The translations under genes and the position numbers were made by a program. Under the pieces are notes generated by a model, which was given only the letters and a program-made list of their open reading frames with translations, made no database searches and had not been told where the DNA came from. This document shows, in pieces, positions 25,072 through 35,225 of a stretch of DNA of 64,000 bases. Numbering within the stretch: position 1 is the stretch's first letter; every line of letters begins with the position of its first letter. This DNA is from CAVXDY01 sp963721335 (GTDB lineage: Bacteria > Actinomycetota > Thermoleophilia > Miltoncostaeales > Miltoncostaeaceae), in assembly GCA_963721335.1 (NCBI GenBank), contig CAVRIV010000002.1, positions 434,001-498,000 on the forward strand. Reading direction: 5' to 3'.

Positions 25072-26571
25072 ATGGGGCGAACCTCCACCAGCCCCCCCGG
25101 AGCTGGCGCCGCGCCCAGCGCTCGGACCCTGCGGTGGCCGAGCCTCGCCGTTCCCCTGCTCCTGGCGCTTGCGACGACCGCGGCGGTGCTCGGCGTGGCC
25201 GCCGCGAATCCGCCCAGCGCCGTCTGGGTGCTCCAGGGCATCGAGGTCGCGTGCGCCCTGGTCTGCCTGGCGCGCGCGGTCCTGAGGCCGTCCGGCCGGC
25301 TCGGCTGGCTGGGCCTCGGCATCGGCATGGCCGCCTGGGCGGCGGGGGACATCGTCTATGCCGCGATGCCCGATCTGCCGACCCCGTCGATCGCGGACGC
25401 GCTCTGGATCGCGTTCTACCCGCCCAGCTACGTCGGCCTGGTCATCCTCGCCCGCGGACGCCTGTCCGGCGCCGGGGTGGCCGTCTGGCTGGACGGCCTC
25501 GTGGTGGGACTCGCCGTCGCCGCGCTGTCCGCGGCCCTGGTCGTCGCGCCGGTGGCGGCCACCATCGACGGCGAGTTCTCCGCGGTGGCGGTCACCCTCG
25601 CGTACCCGATCGGCGATCTGATCCTCGTCGGGTTGGTCGGCCTGGTGCTGGGCGTGGGCGGGTGGCGCCTGGGCGGGCGCTGGCTGCTGCTGGGCGGCGG
25701 GCTTCTGCTGACCGCCGTCGCGGACGGGGCCTATCTGGCGCTGTACGCGGCAGGCGTGTGGCAGGACGGAACCGTCCTCGACGGCCTCTGGCCACTGGCG
25801 ATGGTGATGCTCGCCGCGGCGGCTCTGATGCCACCCTCGGCGGAGATCGAGAGGACCCGGACCGGGCTGGGGATCCTCACCGGACCGGCTCTCGGCGCGA
25901 CCGGCGCGCTCGTCCTCCTGGGACTCGATGCGGTCCGCCCCCTGGGCACGCTGGCCATCGCTCTTGCGATCTCCGCGCTGGCGGCCGTATCGCTGCGGAT
26001 GGGCGTCACCTTCGCCGAGAACCAGCGCATCATGGAGGGACTGCGGCTGCAGGCGACCACCGACCCGCTCACCGGCCTGCCCCACAACCGGGAGTTCCAC
26101 GACCGTCTCTCGGCCGAGGTCAACCGGGCCCGCCGCAACGGCCGGGCCCTCAGCCTCGCGGTGATCGACCTGGATCACTTCAAGCGGGTGAACGACGAGC
26201 ACGGTCATCCCGCCGGAGACCGCGCCCTGGTCGCGGTGGCGGACCTCCTGCGCAGGCATGCGCGAGCGGGCGACACCCTCGGGCGGCTCGGCGGCGAGGA
26301 GTTCGCCTGGATCCTGGCCGAGGGCGCGGACCGTGACGCGTGGCGGGCGGTGGAGCGCGCGCGGCTGTCGCTGGAGGGGGAGAAGCTGAAGGGGATGCCG
26401 GCGCTGACCTTCTCCGCCGGGGTGTGCAGCCTCGTGAACGTCCCGTCGCCGCTCGGCGGCCGGGAGCTGATGCGGCTTGCCGACGTGGCCCTCTACGCCG
26501 CGAAGGCGGACGGCCGGAACGCCGTGGTGAGGTACGCAGCCGGCGAGCGGCAGCTGGCGCCGGCCCCGTAG
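25072..26571 (+). CDS. Membrane diguanylate cyclase (GGEEF)
   Basis: About 300 N-terminal residues form 8-9 hydrophobic helices with no named sensor domain. The catalytic GGDEF domain follows: DPLTGLPHNREFH begins it, VIDLDHFKRVNDEHGHPAGD is the substrate/metal site, and the active-site loop is RLGGEEFAWIL with GGEEF at 407-411. RAGD five residues before GGEEF is the inhibitory I-site. It should make cyclic-di-GMP and be subject to product inhibition. It diverges from the epoxide hydrolase and ends 6 nt from a convergent acetyltransferase gene. Confidence 0.9.
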   Translation: MGRTSTSPPGAGAAPSARTLRWPSLAVPLLLALATTAAVLGVAAANPPSAVWVLQGIEVACALVCLARAVLRPSGRLGWLGLGIGMAAWAAGDIVYAAMPDLPTPSIADALWIAFYPPSYVGLVILARGRLSGAGVAVWLDGLVVGLAVAALSAALVVAPVAATIDGEFSAVAVTLAYPIGDLILVGLVGLVLGVGGWRLGGRWLLLGGGLLLTAVADGAYLALYAAGVWQDGTVLDGLWPLAMVMLAAAALMPPSAEIERTRTGLGILTGPALGATGALVLLGLDAVRPLGTLAIALAISALAAVSLRMGVTFAENQRIMEGLRLQATTDPLTGLPHNREFHDRLSAEVNRARRNGRALSLAVIDLDHFKRVNDEHGHPAGDRALVAVADLLRRHARAGDTLGRLGGEEFAWILAEGADRDAWRAVERARLSLEGEKLKGMPALTFSAGVCSLVNVPSPLGGRELMRLADVALYAAKADGRNAVVRYAAGERQLAPAP

Positions 26572-26577
26572 GCCCGT

Positions 26578-27072
26578 TCAGATCCTCGGGCTCCGGCGCT
26601 CCAGGAGCACGACGTCGCGCCACCGGCCGTCCATCTCTCCCAGCCGCTCGCGGACGCCGACCACCCGGAACCCGGCCCGCCGGTGCAGCGCGAGGCTCGC
26701 CTCGTTCTCCGGGAAGATCCCCGACTCGATCGTCCAGATGCCGCCGGCATCGGCGCCGGCGATGATCTCGTCGAGGAGCGCCCGGCCCACGCCGCGCCCG
26801 CGGGCATGCTCGCCGATGTAGATCGAGACCTCGGCCACTCCCCGGTAGACGAACCGGGCCGAGCAGGGGGAGAGCGCCGCCCAGCCGAGCACGGCGTCCC
26901 CCTCGAGGGCCACGAGCCGGTGGCCGGGCAGGTGCTCCGCCTCCCAGGCCTCCCACGCCGGCACCTCGGTCTCGAAGGTGGCGTCGCCGGTCGCCATGCC
27001 CTCGCGATAGATCCTCACGACCTCCGGCCAATGGTCGCGGGTCATGGGTGCGATGACGGCGCGGCTCACCAC
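26578..27072 (-). CDS. GNAT N-acetyltransferase, phosphinothricin-acetyltransferase-like
   Basis: The 164-residue protein has the PAT/YncA-type order: VVRIYREGMATGDATFET near the N-terminus, VSIYIGEHARGRGVGRALL as the acetyl-CoA pyrophosphate loop (R-G-R-G-V-G), and NEASLALHRRAGFRVVGVRE near the C-terminus. This subgroup acetylates small amines such as phosphinothricin or methionine sulfoximine; the actual substrate is unknown. The start is one of two adjacent GTG codons at 27072. Convergent with the diguanylate cyclase gene. Confidence 0.85.
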   Translation of the reverse strand: MVSRAVIAPMTRDHWPEVVRIYREGMATGDATFETEVPAWEAWEAEHLPGHRLVALEGDAVLGWAALSPCSARFVYRGVAEVSIYIGEHARGRGVGRALLDEIIAGADAGGIWTIESGIFPENEASLALHRRAGFRVVGVRERLGEMDGRWRDVVLLERRSPRI

Positions 27073-27164
27073 TCGCGTAGTTAACCGCGTGGGGCGCCGG
27101 AGATCAGGGTCGTGTCGATGCCCTGTCGGCGACGCTCGGGATCGCGGGCGGCGATCCCGGCCGA

Positions 27165-27353
27165 TCAGTCGGTGAGGCGGCTCTCCCGCTCGGCCTGCCG
27201 CGCGACCGCCGTCTCGAAGTAGGCGATCACCTCCGCGGGGACCGGTCCCGCGGGGGGCTGGAGATCCATGTCGGCGAGGCGGGGCGGCGGCGGCTCGCGG
27301 AAGACTCGCAGGGTGTCGCCGTCAGACTCTGCCGGAGGTGCGTGGGTGCTCAT
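27165..27353 (-). CDS. Small hypothetical protein (62 aa)
   Basis: It has a Pro-rich N-terminal half (REPPPPRLADMDLQPPAGP) and a charged helix at the end (AYFETAVARQAERESRLTD). No family is recognised. Its ATG lies 32 nt inside the end of the CDF transporter gene, in the same direction, so it would be co-translated. The case rests on codon use and position only. Confidence 0.45.
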   Translation of the reverse strand: MSTHAPPAESDGDTLRVFREPPPPRLADMDLQPPAGPVPAEVIAYFETAVARQAERESRLTD

Positions 27354-28272
27354 CCCGGCTGAGTTTCGCCGTGGGGCGGCCGACACCTTCCGCGCCGCCG
27401 CGCTCGCGGTCCTCGAGGTGGATGAGGACGTCCGTGTCCGGGAGCGCCGCGCGCAGCGCACCCTTCACCCGGCCGCTCAGGAGGTGCCCGTTGCGCACCG
27501 TCGTCTCGGGCGGGACCACCATGTGCAGGTCCACGTGGCGCACACTGCCCGCCCGCCGGCCGCGCAGGGCGTGGAAGCTCACGCCGTCGACGGCGAACCC
27601 CGTCAGTACCTCCTCGATGACGCCCCGCTCCTCGTCGGGGAGGGCGCGGTCGAGCAGCACCTGCACCGCCCGCCAGACGAGCCGGCCCCCGACCTGGATG
27701 ACGTAGGCCGCGACCAGCAGCGCGACGACCGCGTCCACCCATTCCCAGTCGGTGACGGCCACGAGGACCAGCCCGGCCGCGGTGCCGGCCGAGCTCCAGA
27801 CGTCCGAGCCGAGGTGGGCGGCCTCCCCCTCGATGGCGGGCGAGCCGGTCCGGCGGAAGACGGCGCGCAGGCGCGCCGAGACGACCAGGTTCACGATGGC
27901 GGACACGACCATCACGGCGATGGCCAGGTTCACGTCCGTGATCGCCGGCGCGCCCGAGATCAGCCGGCGGAGGGCCTCGACGGCCACGGCCGTCCCGGCG
28001 ATCAGGATCAGCGCCCCCTCGATGGCCGCCGCCAGGTTCTCGCTCTTCTCGTGGCCGTACGGATGGTCCTCGTCGGCCGGCCGCGCCGCGGCGCGCACGC
28101 CCGCGAACGCGATCCCGGAGGCGAGGAGGTCGCCCGCCGAGTTGGCCGCCTCCGAGAGCACCGCCACGGATCCGGTGAGCAGCCCGACGACGAGCTTCAC
28201 GACCGTGAGGACCGCGTTGGACGTCACCGAGAGGATCACGGCGGCGCGGTTCTGACGGGGGCGGGAGTCCAT
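27322..28272 (-). CDS. Cation diffusion facilitator (CDF) metal exporter
   Basis: Six hydrophobic helices are visible, with the CDF signatures LTGSVAVLSEAANSAGDLLAS in helix 2, DHPYGHEKSE in the first cytoplasmic loop, and AIEGEAAHLGSDVWSSAG in helix 5 with its HxxxD metal site. In helix 2 the first site residue is Asn rather than the common Asp, so metal choice may differ from Zn-type FieF/ZitB. A cytoplasmic C-terminal domain of about 100 residues follows. The ATG at 28272 is 7 nt after TACCGT, and an inverted repeat at 28288-28310 sits directly upstream of that -10, suggesting metal-dependent repression. Confidence 0.88.
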   Translation of the reverse strand: MDSRPRQNRAAVILSVTSNAVLTVVKLVVGLLTGSVAVLSEAANSAGDLLASGIAFAGVRAAARPADEDHPYGHEKSENLAAAIEGALILIAGTAVAVEALRRLISGAPAITDVNLAIAVMVVSAIVNLVVSARLRAVFRRTGSPAIEGEAAHLGSDVWSSAGTAAGLVLVAVTDWEWVDAVVALLVAAYVIQVGGRLVWRAVQVLLDRALPDEERGVIEEVLTGFAVDGVSFHALRGRRAGSVRHVDLHMVVPPETTVRNGHLLSGRVKGALRAALPDTDVLIHLEDRERGGAEGVGRPTAKLSRDEHPRTSGRV

Positions 28273-28279
28273 CCGCGGG

Positions 28280-28310
28280 ACGGTAGTGATTTAGCCTGTT
28301 GCTAAGTCAA
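28280..28310 (-). promoter_or_regulatory. Operator-like inverted repeat and -10 of the CDF gene
   Basis: TGA-c-TTAGC, 5 nt, GCTAA-a-TCA on the minus strand (28310-28288) matches itself at 8 of 9 positions per arm. It ends 2 nt before the -10 hexamer TACCGT (28285-28280). The TTAGC/GCTAA halves recall DtxR/MntR-type metalloregulator boxes. The short AT-rich patch stands out in this GC-rich DNA. Confidence 0.5.
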
Positions 28311-28382
28311 GTCGGCCCGAGACGCGCGGCCCCGGGGCTAGCCGGGGCAACCATGGACGCCAAGTCACGACTAGGGAGGGCT

Positions 28383-29003
28383 ATGCCACTGCTGCGACGC
28401 GCCCGGCCTCTCGTGCGCGCCGAGGTGGCACTCCACGGGCCGCGCCGGGCGGCCGTCCTGCTGCACGCGGGCGAGGGCCGCTGGCCCGAGCACGAGGCCA
28501 GGGACCGTCTCACCGTGGGGGTGGGGATGGCGGCGCTCACCGCCTTCCGGATGCTCGAGCCGCGCTGGGTGGCCTACCGCGCCGCCCTCGCGACGCTCGC
28601 CACGCGCGTGTCGCGTGCCGACGCCGGGCCGCTGCCGGGCGACCTCGCGCCGCTCGACGGGCTCGCCCAGGGGGGCCTGCTGCAGGTGGTTCCGTGGGAG
28701 GGCCCGGGGCGCGAGAACGTGGAGGTCGAGATCGTGGCGACGCACGGCGGCCCGGTGCCGCGCATGGCGAAGGAGCCCGAGTCGGCCGGACCGGTGAAGG
28801 AGATCGCCACCCTCGCGCTGCTCGTCGCCCTCGCGGCCGACGCCGGCCCCGACGGCCGGCTGGCCCTGGCGCTCGGGATCGAGGGGCTCCTCGCCTGGTT
28901 CCGGGAGTCCGACCGCCTGGCCCCCACCCGGAGCGCCCTGGCCTTCGCGCTCGCGCACGCGGACGGCCGGCTGCGCGAGAGCGGGCGGCCCCAGCCGGCC
29001 TGA
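28383..29003 (+). CDS. Conserved hypothetical protein (206 aa)
   Basis: I do not recognise a family. The protein is Ala/Leu/Arg-rich and largely helical, with a central segment VVPWEGPGRENVEVEIVATH and two hydrophobic stretches (EIATLALLVALAADAG, LALALGIEGLLAWF) that are more likely buried helices than membrane spans. The ATG at 28383 follows GGGAGGG, which decides it over the ATG at 28353. It diverges from the CDF exporter; a shared operator region is possible. Confidence 0.6.
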   Translation: MPLLRRARPLVRAEVALHGPRRAAVLLHAGEGRWPEHEARDRLTVGVGMAALTAFRMLEPRWVAYRAALATLATRVSRADAGPLPGDLAPLDGLAQGGLLQVVPWEGPGRENVEVEIVATHGGPVPRMAKEPESAGPVKEIATLALLVALAADAGPDGRLALALGIEGLLAWFRESDRLAPTRSALAFALAHADGRLRESGRPQPA

Positions 29004-29102
29004 TCAAGCTTCACGGCATCTCAACGGAGCCGCTCGGACGCTGCGCTACCGTGTCTCCGATTCCGGACGCACCGCGCCCGTCATCCGATGCCCGGAGGCA
29101 CC

Positions 29103-29534
29103 GTGACCCACCGCAAGCGCATCGCTCTGATCGCGCACGACAACCGCAAGCTCGACCTGCTCGAGTGGGCCCGGTTCAACCGCGGCACGCTCGCCGAGCA
29201 CGAGCTCTTCGCCACCGGCACCACCGGCGGCATGGTCGAGGACGCCCTCGACCTGAGGGTCCACCGCTTCCTGAGCGGCCCCCTCGGGGGCGACCAGCAG
29301 GTCGGCGCCGGCCTGGCCGAGGGGCGGCTCGACGTCGTGATCTTCTTCTGGGACCCCCTCCAGCCCCAGCCGCACGACGTGGACGTGAAGGCACTGCTGC
29401 GGATCGCCGTGGTGTGCAACTGCCCGATCGCCTGCAACCGCGCGACGGCCGACTTCGTGCTCTCGAGCCCGCTCATGAGCGAGCCCTATCAGCAGGCCGC
29501 CAACCTCATCCCGGAGCCCCTGCTGACGCGGTAG
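29103..29534 (+). CDS. mgsA: Methylglyoxal synthase
   Basis: The 143-residue protein starts with KRIALIAHDNRKLDLLEW, has the phosphate-binding TGTTGGMVED, and the catalytic-loop segment FFWDPLQPQPHDVDVKALLR, then NCPIACNRATADFVLSS. These are the invariant motifs of MgsA, which converts dihydroxyacetone phosphate to methylglyoxal and phosphate as a bypass when phosphate is short. I chose GTG 29103 because GGAGG lies 5 nt upstream; the ATG at 29088 has no such site. It stands alone, convergent with acs 9 nt away. Confidence 0.93.
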   Translation: MTHRKRIALIAHDNRKLDLLEWARFNRGTLAEHELFATGTTGGMVEDALDLRVHRFLSGPLGGDQQVGAGLAEGRLDVVIFFWDPLQPQPHDVDVKALLRIAVVCNCPIACNRATADFVLSSPLMSEPYQQAANLIPEPLLTR

Positions 29535-29543
29535 CCCGGCGGG

Positions 29544-31511
<1,968 letters not shown>

Positions 31512-31626
31512 CGCTCGACTCCTGGGACGCGGGACGTGAGTCCTTCCGGGACCGGCCCATCGTATCCGCTGTCACGATCGGCGCGTCCGGCGCGCGGGGG
31601 GCGGCACCGTTCACTAGGTTCCCGGC

Positions 31627-32133
31627 ATGCAGCTCCTCGAGGGCGAGAGGATCCTCTGGCAGGGGCGTCCCTCGTGGCGCTCCAACCTGAGCCACTTCAT
31701 CGTGTGGGTCCCCCTCGCGCTGCTGCCGGCCATCATCGCCGGGGCGCTCACCGCGAACGACCAGGACACCGGCCTGGACTACTCCGTGTGGATCGGGATC
31801 TCGATCATCCTGGCGATCCTCGTGGTCGCCATCGACGCGATCCGGCGCTACGCGACCTACTACGTGGTCACCACCGAGCGGCTGCGCGTCAGGAGGGGCA
31901 TCCTCGCCCGCCGCGAGCAGACGGCGCGCTTCGACCGGGTCCAGAACGTGAGCATCTCGCAGAGCCTGATGGACCGGCTCCTGAACGTCGGGGCGGTGAG
32001 CTTCGACACGGCGGGCACCGACGAGCGGGCCAGCGACTTCACCTTCACCGGGATCTCCGATCCCCAGTCCCTGGTGCGCATCGTGGCCGAGAACTCCCTC
32101 CACCCGGGAGCCGAGCCCACCGTCGGTCTGTAG
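31627..32133 (+). CDS. Bacterial PH-domain membrane protein (YdbS/bPH2-like)
   Basis: Two membrane helices (about 22-42 and 55-77) follow a short strand pair (GERILWQGRPS). The C-terminal bPH2 domain begins YYVVTTERLRVRRGILARREQTARFDRVQNVSISQSLMDRLL, the most conserved part of this family. Such proteins are of unknown function, often linked to envelope stress. The ATG at 31627 is 6 nt after TAGGTT, fitting a leaderless mRNA. It is followed by a hairpin at 32143. Confidence 0.82.
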   Translation: MQLLEGERILWQGRPSWRSNLSHFIVWVPLALLPAIIAGALTANDQDTGLDYSVWIGISIILAILVVAIDAIRRYATYYVVTTERLRVRRGILARREQTARFDRVQNVSISQSLMDRLLNVGAVSFDTAGTDERASDFTFTGISDPQSLVRIVAENSLHPGAEPTVGL

Positions 32134-32142
32134 CGCTCCGGA

Positions 32143-32169
32143 GTGACATCCCCCAAACGGGGGATTCAC
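32143..32169 (+). terminator. Hairpin with ATCCCCC-AAAC-GGGGGAT core
   Basis: gtga-c-atccccc (32143-32154) pairs with gggggattcac (32159-32169), leaving one bulged C and a 4-nt AAAC loop. It may end the PH-domain transcript or, being nearly symmetrical as DNA, act as an operator for the next gene. Confidence 0.45.
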
Positions 32170-32247
32170 TTCGTGGTCCCGTTCTGCCGAAGGGAGGGAT
32201 GCCACCCGCGTGCCCGGGTGGATCACCGCTCTCCCAGGAGCTTCCCA

Positions 32248-32595
32248 TTGGCCTCCCCCGCCGCGCTGTCCAACGTCCGTCCCCTGGCCCCCTCGCGCCC
32301 GCGCCGGCGCAGTCGCGCCAAGCCGAAGCCCGCGCGCGCCCGCCTGATCGTGACCGCGGAGCTCCGCGGCCTGGGCGGCGTCGTGTTGGAGCAGGCGCTC
32401 CTCGACTCCACCTCCGACCCTCAGAAGAGCCTGATCGGCTGGGCCAACCGGCTCGCCGCCGAGCTCGACGTGGAGGGCGTGGGCTCGCCCCGCTCCTACC
32501 GTGACCTGATGCAGGGCATCGTCGCGGTCAACCGCCGCGCCGCCGCGGATCCGACCCGGCCCCTCGTGGCGCTCCCGCCGCTCCCCCTCAACTAG
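32248..32595 (+). CDS. Hypothetical protein (115 aa)
   Basis: After a basic Pro/Arg-rich N-terminus (RPRRRSRAKPKPARARL) comes a compact domain: strand LIVTAELRGLGGVVLEQALL, then QKSLIGWANRLAAELDVEGV and SYRDLMQGIVAVNRRAA. No named family is recognised. The TTG start at 32248 is chosen because AGGAG lies 7 nt upstream. It converges with the small membrane gene next to cydB, overlapping it by 4 nt at the stops. Confidence 0.55.
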   Translation: MASPAALSNVRPLAPSRPRRRSRAKPKPARARLIVTAELRGLGGVVLEQALLDSTSDPQKSLIGWANRLAAELDVEGVGSPRSYRDLMQGIVAVNRRAAADPTRPLVALPPLPLN

Positions 32596-32783
32596 TCCTC
32601 GGGGTCGTCCTCCCGCCCCAGGTACTCGGGGGTCGCGAGGGCGAAGGCGCCGATCACGATCCAGCCGGTCAGCAGCAGCACGCCCACGATGCGCGTGGCC
32701 GGCATCTCGAAGGCCAGCATCAGGCCGGCGCCCACCACGAAGCAGGCGATCGCGAGCATCGCGAGGCGGCCGCGGTCCCTCAT
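32592..32783 (-). CDS. Two-helix small membrane protein coupled to cydB (63 aa)
   Basis: Two hydrophobic helices (LAMLAIACFVVGAGLMLAF and VGVLLLTGWIVIGAFAL) are joined by a short loop, and the tail is acidic (GREDDPED). The ATG overlaps the cydB stop by 4 nt (ATGA). In proteobacteria a small subunit (CydX) follows cydB; this protein is longer and has two spans, so it is not a recognisable CydX but its position suggests an accessory of cytochrome bd (inference). Confidence 0.65.
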   Translation of the reverse strand: MRDRGRLAMLAIACFVVGAGLMLAFEMPATRIVGVLLLTGWIVIGAFALATPEYLGREDDPED

Positions 32784-33817
32784 GACGACGGCCCCCCGCC
32801 CGCGGGCGGCAGCTCCTTGTCGAGCCGCCCTCGCAGCACCAGGCGGAACAGCAGCGCCAGCGAGGGCACCAGCACGAGCGCGCCGAGCACCAGGGCCACC
32901 ATCACCGCGACCAGGGTGGCCCGCGGGGCGGCCGCGTCCTCGATGCTGATCGCTCCGGGAAGGAGCTCGGGGCTCTGGGCGACCGCCCAACCCCAGATGA
33001 TCGCGCCCACCGCGAGCGCGGCTGACACGCGGGCGAGGCCGTAGCGCCGCCACCACACCAGGCCGAGGGTGGCCAGGCCGGCCACCGCCGAGACGATCAC
33101 CAGGACCAGGCCGCCACCGCTGAGGAGGTCGTCGTAGAGCGGCCGGGCGTCCGAGCGCAGCACCGCGATGCCCCCCAGCGTCACCCCTCCGGCCACCACG
33201 CCGGCGGCGAGCGCCCGGACTCGGAACACCTCCGCCAGGTCCTCCTCACTCGCTCGGTGGGCGTCGGCGGCGAGGTAGACCGCGGCCAGGTAGGCGCCCG
33301 TCACCACCGCGAGGCACCCGACCAGGATCGACGTGGGGTTCCACCAGCTCGTGACCGCGTCGCCGGAGGCGTTGCCCACGGGCACCCGCCCCGAGGCGAT
33401 CCCGCCCACGGCGGCCGCCAGGAAGAAGGGCGTCAGGATCGACGAGAGGATGAAGAGCGCGCCGATCACCGGGGTCCCGCGCACCGTTCCCACCGACCCG
33501 CGCGTGGCGAAGGCCGCCCCCCGGAAGATGATCCCCACCGAGGCCAGGAAGAGCGGGATGTAGAGGGTGGACATCACCGACCCGAAGGCCACCGGGAAGC
33601 CGGTCCAGAACACGACCAGCACGAAGATGAGCCACACGTGGTTGGCCTCCCACACCGGGCCCATGGAGCTCTCGACGAGGGTTCGGGCCCGGCGCCCGCC
33701 CTCGCCGCGGCCGCTGAGCCGGTCCCAGACGCCGGCCCCGAAGTCGGCCCCGGCCAGCACCGCATAGGCGCTCAGGCCCAGGACCATCAGCGCGGCGACG
33801 ACCTCGGCCAGGCTCAC
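32780..33817 (-). CDS. cydB: Cytochrome bd ubiquinol/menaquinol oxidase subunit II
   Basis: The 345-residue protein has eight to nine membrane helices and the CydB features GADFGAGVWDRLSG near the N-terminus, SMGPVWEANHVWLIFVLVVFWTGFP, and FRGAAFATRG. It is the non-heme structural partner of CydA. The GTG at 33817 overlaps the cydA stop by 4 nt. No cydDC exporter genes follow; they must be elsewhere if present. Confidence 0.93.
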   Translation of the reverse strand: MSLAEVVAALMVLGLSAYAVLAGADFGAGVWDRLSGRGEGGRRARTLVESSMGPVWEANHVWLIFVLVVFWTGFPVAFGSVMSTLYIPLFLASVGIIFRGAAFATRGSVGTVRGTPVIGALFILSSILTPFFLAAAVGGIASGRVPVGNASGDAVTSWWNPTSILVGCLAVVTGAYLAAVYLAADAHRASEEDLAEVFRVRALAAGVVAGGVTLGGIAVLRSDARPLYDDLLSGGGLVLVIVSAVAGLATLGLVWWRRYGLARVSAALAVGAIIWGWAVAQSPELLPGAISIEDAAAPRATLVAVMVALVLGALVLVPSLALLFRLVLRGRLDKELPPAGGGPSS

Positions 33818-35163
33818 GTCGCCTCCCGCGGCTCGCGCCGGGGCAGCGTCTCGGCGCCGGCGATCTCCTCGTCCACGGGCGAGCGCGCCAGGCGGCGCAG
33901 CATCCAGATCGCCGCGGCCGTGAGGGCGGCGTAGACGAGGGCCACGAAGGCGTACCCGAAGGGGATGCCCGAGGCGCCGGTCACGGCCTGGTCCACCCGC
34001 ATGACGCGATAGACGATCCAGGGTTGTCGCCCCACCTCGGTGGTGATCCACCCGCAGATGAGGGCCACCGCGGCGGCGGGCCCGGCCAGCACGGCGGCGC
34101 GGTGGAACCACACCGAGCGGGGCGGCCGGTGGTGCCGCCACCAGGTGGCCAGGTAGAGGAACGCGAGCAGCATGAGGGCGGTGCCGATCCCGACCATCGC
34201 CTGGAAGGCGAACCGGACCACGTTGACGGGCGGGCGCTGCTCGGGCGGCACGGCGTCGAGCCCCTCGATGGTGGCGGTGGGGTCATGGGCGGCCAGGATC
34301 GACAGGAGGTACGGGATCTCGATGCCGCCGACGACCTCGCCGTCGCGGTACCAGCCCAGCAGGTGGATGGGGGCGTCGTCGGTGGTGGTGCCCAGGCCCT
34401 CGAGCGCGGCCAGCTTGGTGGGCTGCTTCTCGGCCACCGTCCGCGCCGCCCAGTCGCCCACCACCACCTGCGCCGGCGCGGCGAGGGCCGCGATCGTGAA
34501 CGGGATCACCAGCCCGATGCGGTGGTACCGGTCGCGCTTCCCCCGCAGCCAGGCCCAGGCGTAGACGCTCGCGACGGCGAAGCCGGCCACCATGTAGGCG
34601 CCGAGCGTCATGTGCACCATCTCGTGCCACAGGTTGTCGTTGAACAGCGCTGCCCACGGGCGCACGTCGACGACCTCGCCGTCGACCAGGTTGAACCCGG
34701 TCGGCTCGTTCATCCAGCTGTTGACCGACAGCACGAAGAAGGAGCCGGTGAGGCCGGCGACGACCATCGGCAGGCCGGCCAGGAAGTGGGCGCGCCGCGG
34801 CAGGCGGTCCCAGCCGTAGACGTAGATGGCGATGAAGATGGCCTCGACGAAGAACGAGAAGCCCTCGAGGGCGAACGCCAGGCCGAAGACCTGGCCGAAG
34901 GTGGCCATGAACTCCGGCCACAGGATCCCGAGCTCGAACGACAGGATCGTGCCCGACACGACCCCCACCGCGAACAGCGCCAGCATCGCCTTGGACCAGC
35001 GCTTGGCGAGCGCCTTGTAGATCGGGTCCCCGGTGCGCAGGTAGAGGCCCTCGGCGAAGAGGACGATCGCGGGGAAGGCGACGCCGAAGCACACGATGAT
35101 GATGTGCCACCCGAACGACAGCGCCTGCATCTGGCGGGCCTGGAAGAGGTGGTCCTGGTCCAC
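33814..35163 (-). CDS. cydA: Cytochrome bd oxidase subunit I
   Basis: The 449-residue protein has the expected membrane helices. Candidate heme ligands are the His in SFGWHIIIVCFG near residue 19, the His in WHEMVHMTLGAYM, and the helix before GWITTEVGRQPW. The conserved MNEPTGF and GRQPW motifs are present, and the Q loop is short, as in non-enterobacterial enzymes. It oxidises quinol and reduces O2 at low oxygen tension. It begins the cydA-cydB-small-protein operon. The start is GTG 35163 with no strong ribosome site. Confidence 0.95.
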   Translation of the reverse strand: MDQDHLFQARQMQALSFGWHIIIVCFGVAFPAIVLFAEGLYLRTGDPIYKALAKRWSKAMLALFAVGVVSGTILSFELGILWPEFMATFGQVFGLAFALEGFSFFVEAIFIAIYVYGWDRLPRRAHFLAGLPMVVAGLTGSFFVLSVNSWMNEPTGFNLVDGEVVDVRPWAALFNDNLWHEMVHMTLGAYMVAGFAVASVYAWAWLRGKRDRYHRIGLVIPFTIAALAAPAQVVVGDWAARTVAEKQPTKLAALEGLGTTTDDAPIHLLGWYRDGEVVGGIEIPYLLSILAAHDPTATIEGLDAVPPEQRPPVNVVRFAFQAMVGIGTALMLLAFLYLATWWRHHRPPRSVWFHRAAVLAGPAAAVALICGWITTEVGRQPWIVYRVMRVDQAVTGASGIPFGYAFVALVYAALTAAAIWMLRRLARSPVDEEIAGAETLPRREPREAT

Positions 35164-35225
35164 GGCTCCGCCCAGCGCTCCGACCGCCTGGAGCGGGAGG
35201 GCGACGAGGAGCGTGGCGGCGCCGG

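Noticed and set aside
32134..32247. Cyclic-di-AMP or other riboswitch in the leader
   Set aside because: Hairpins are present, but the conserved core of the ydaO class or of any class I can recall is not seen.
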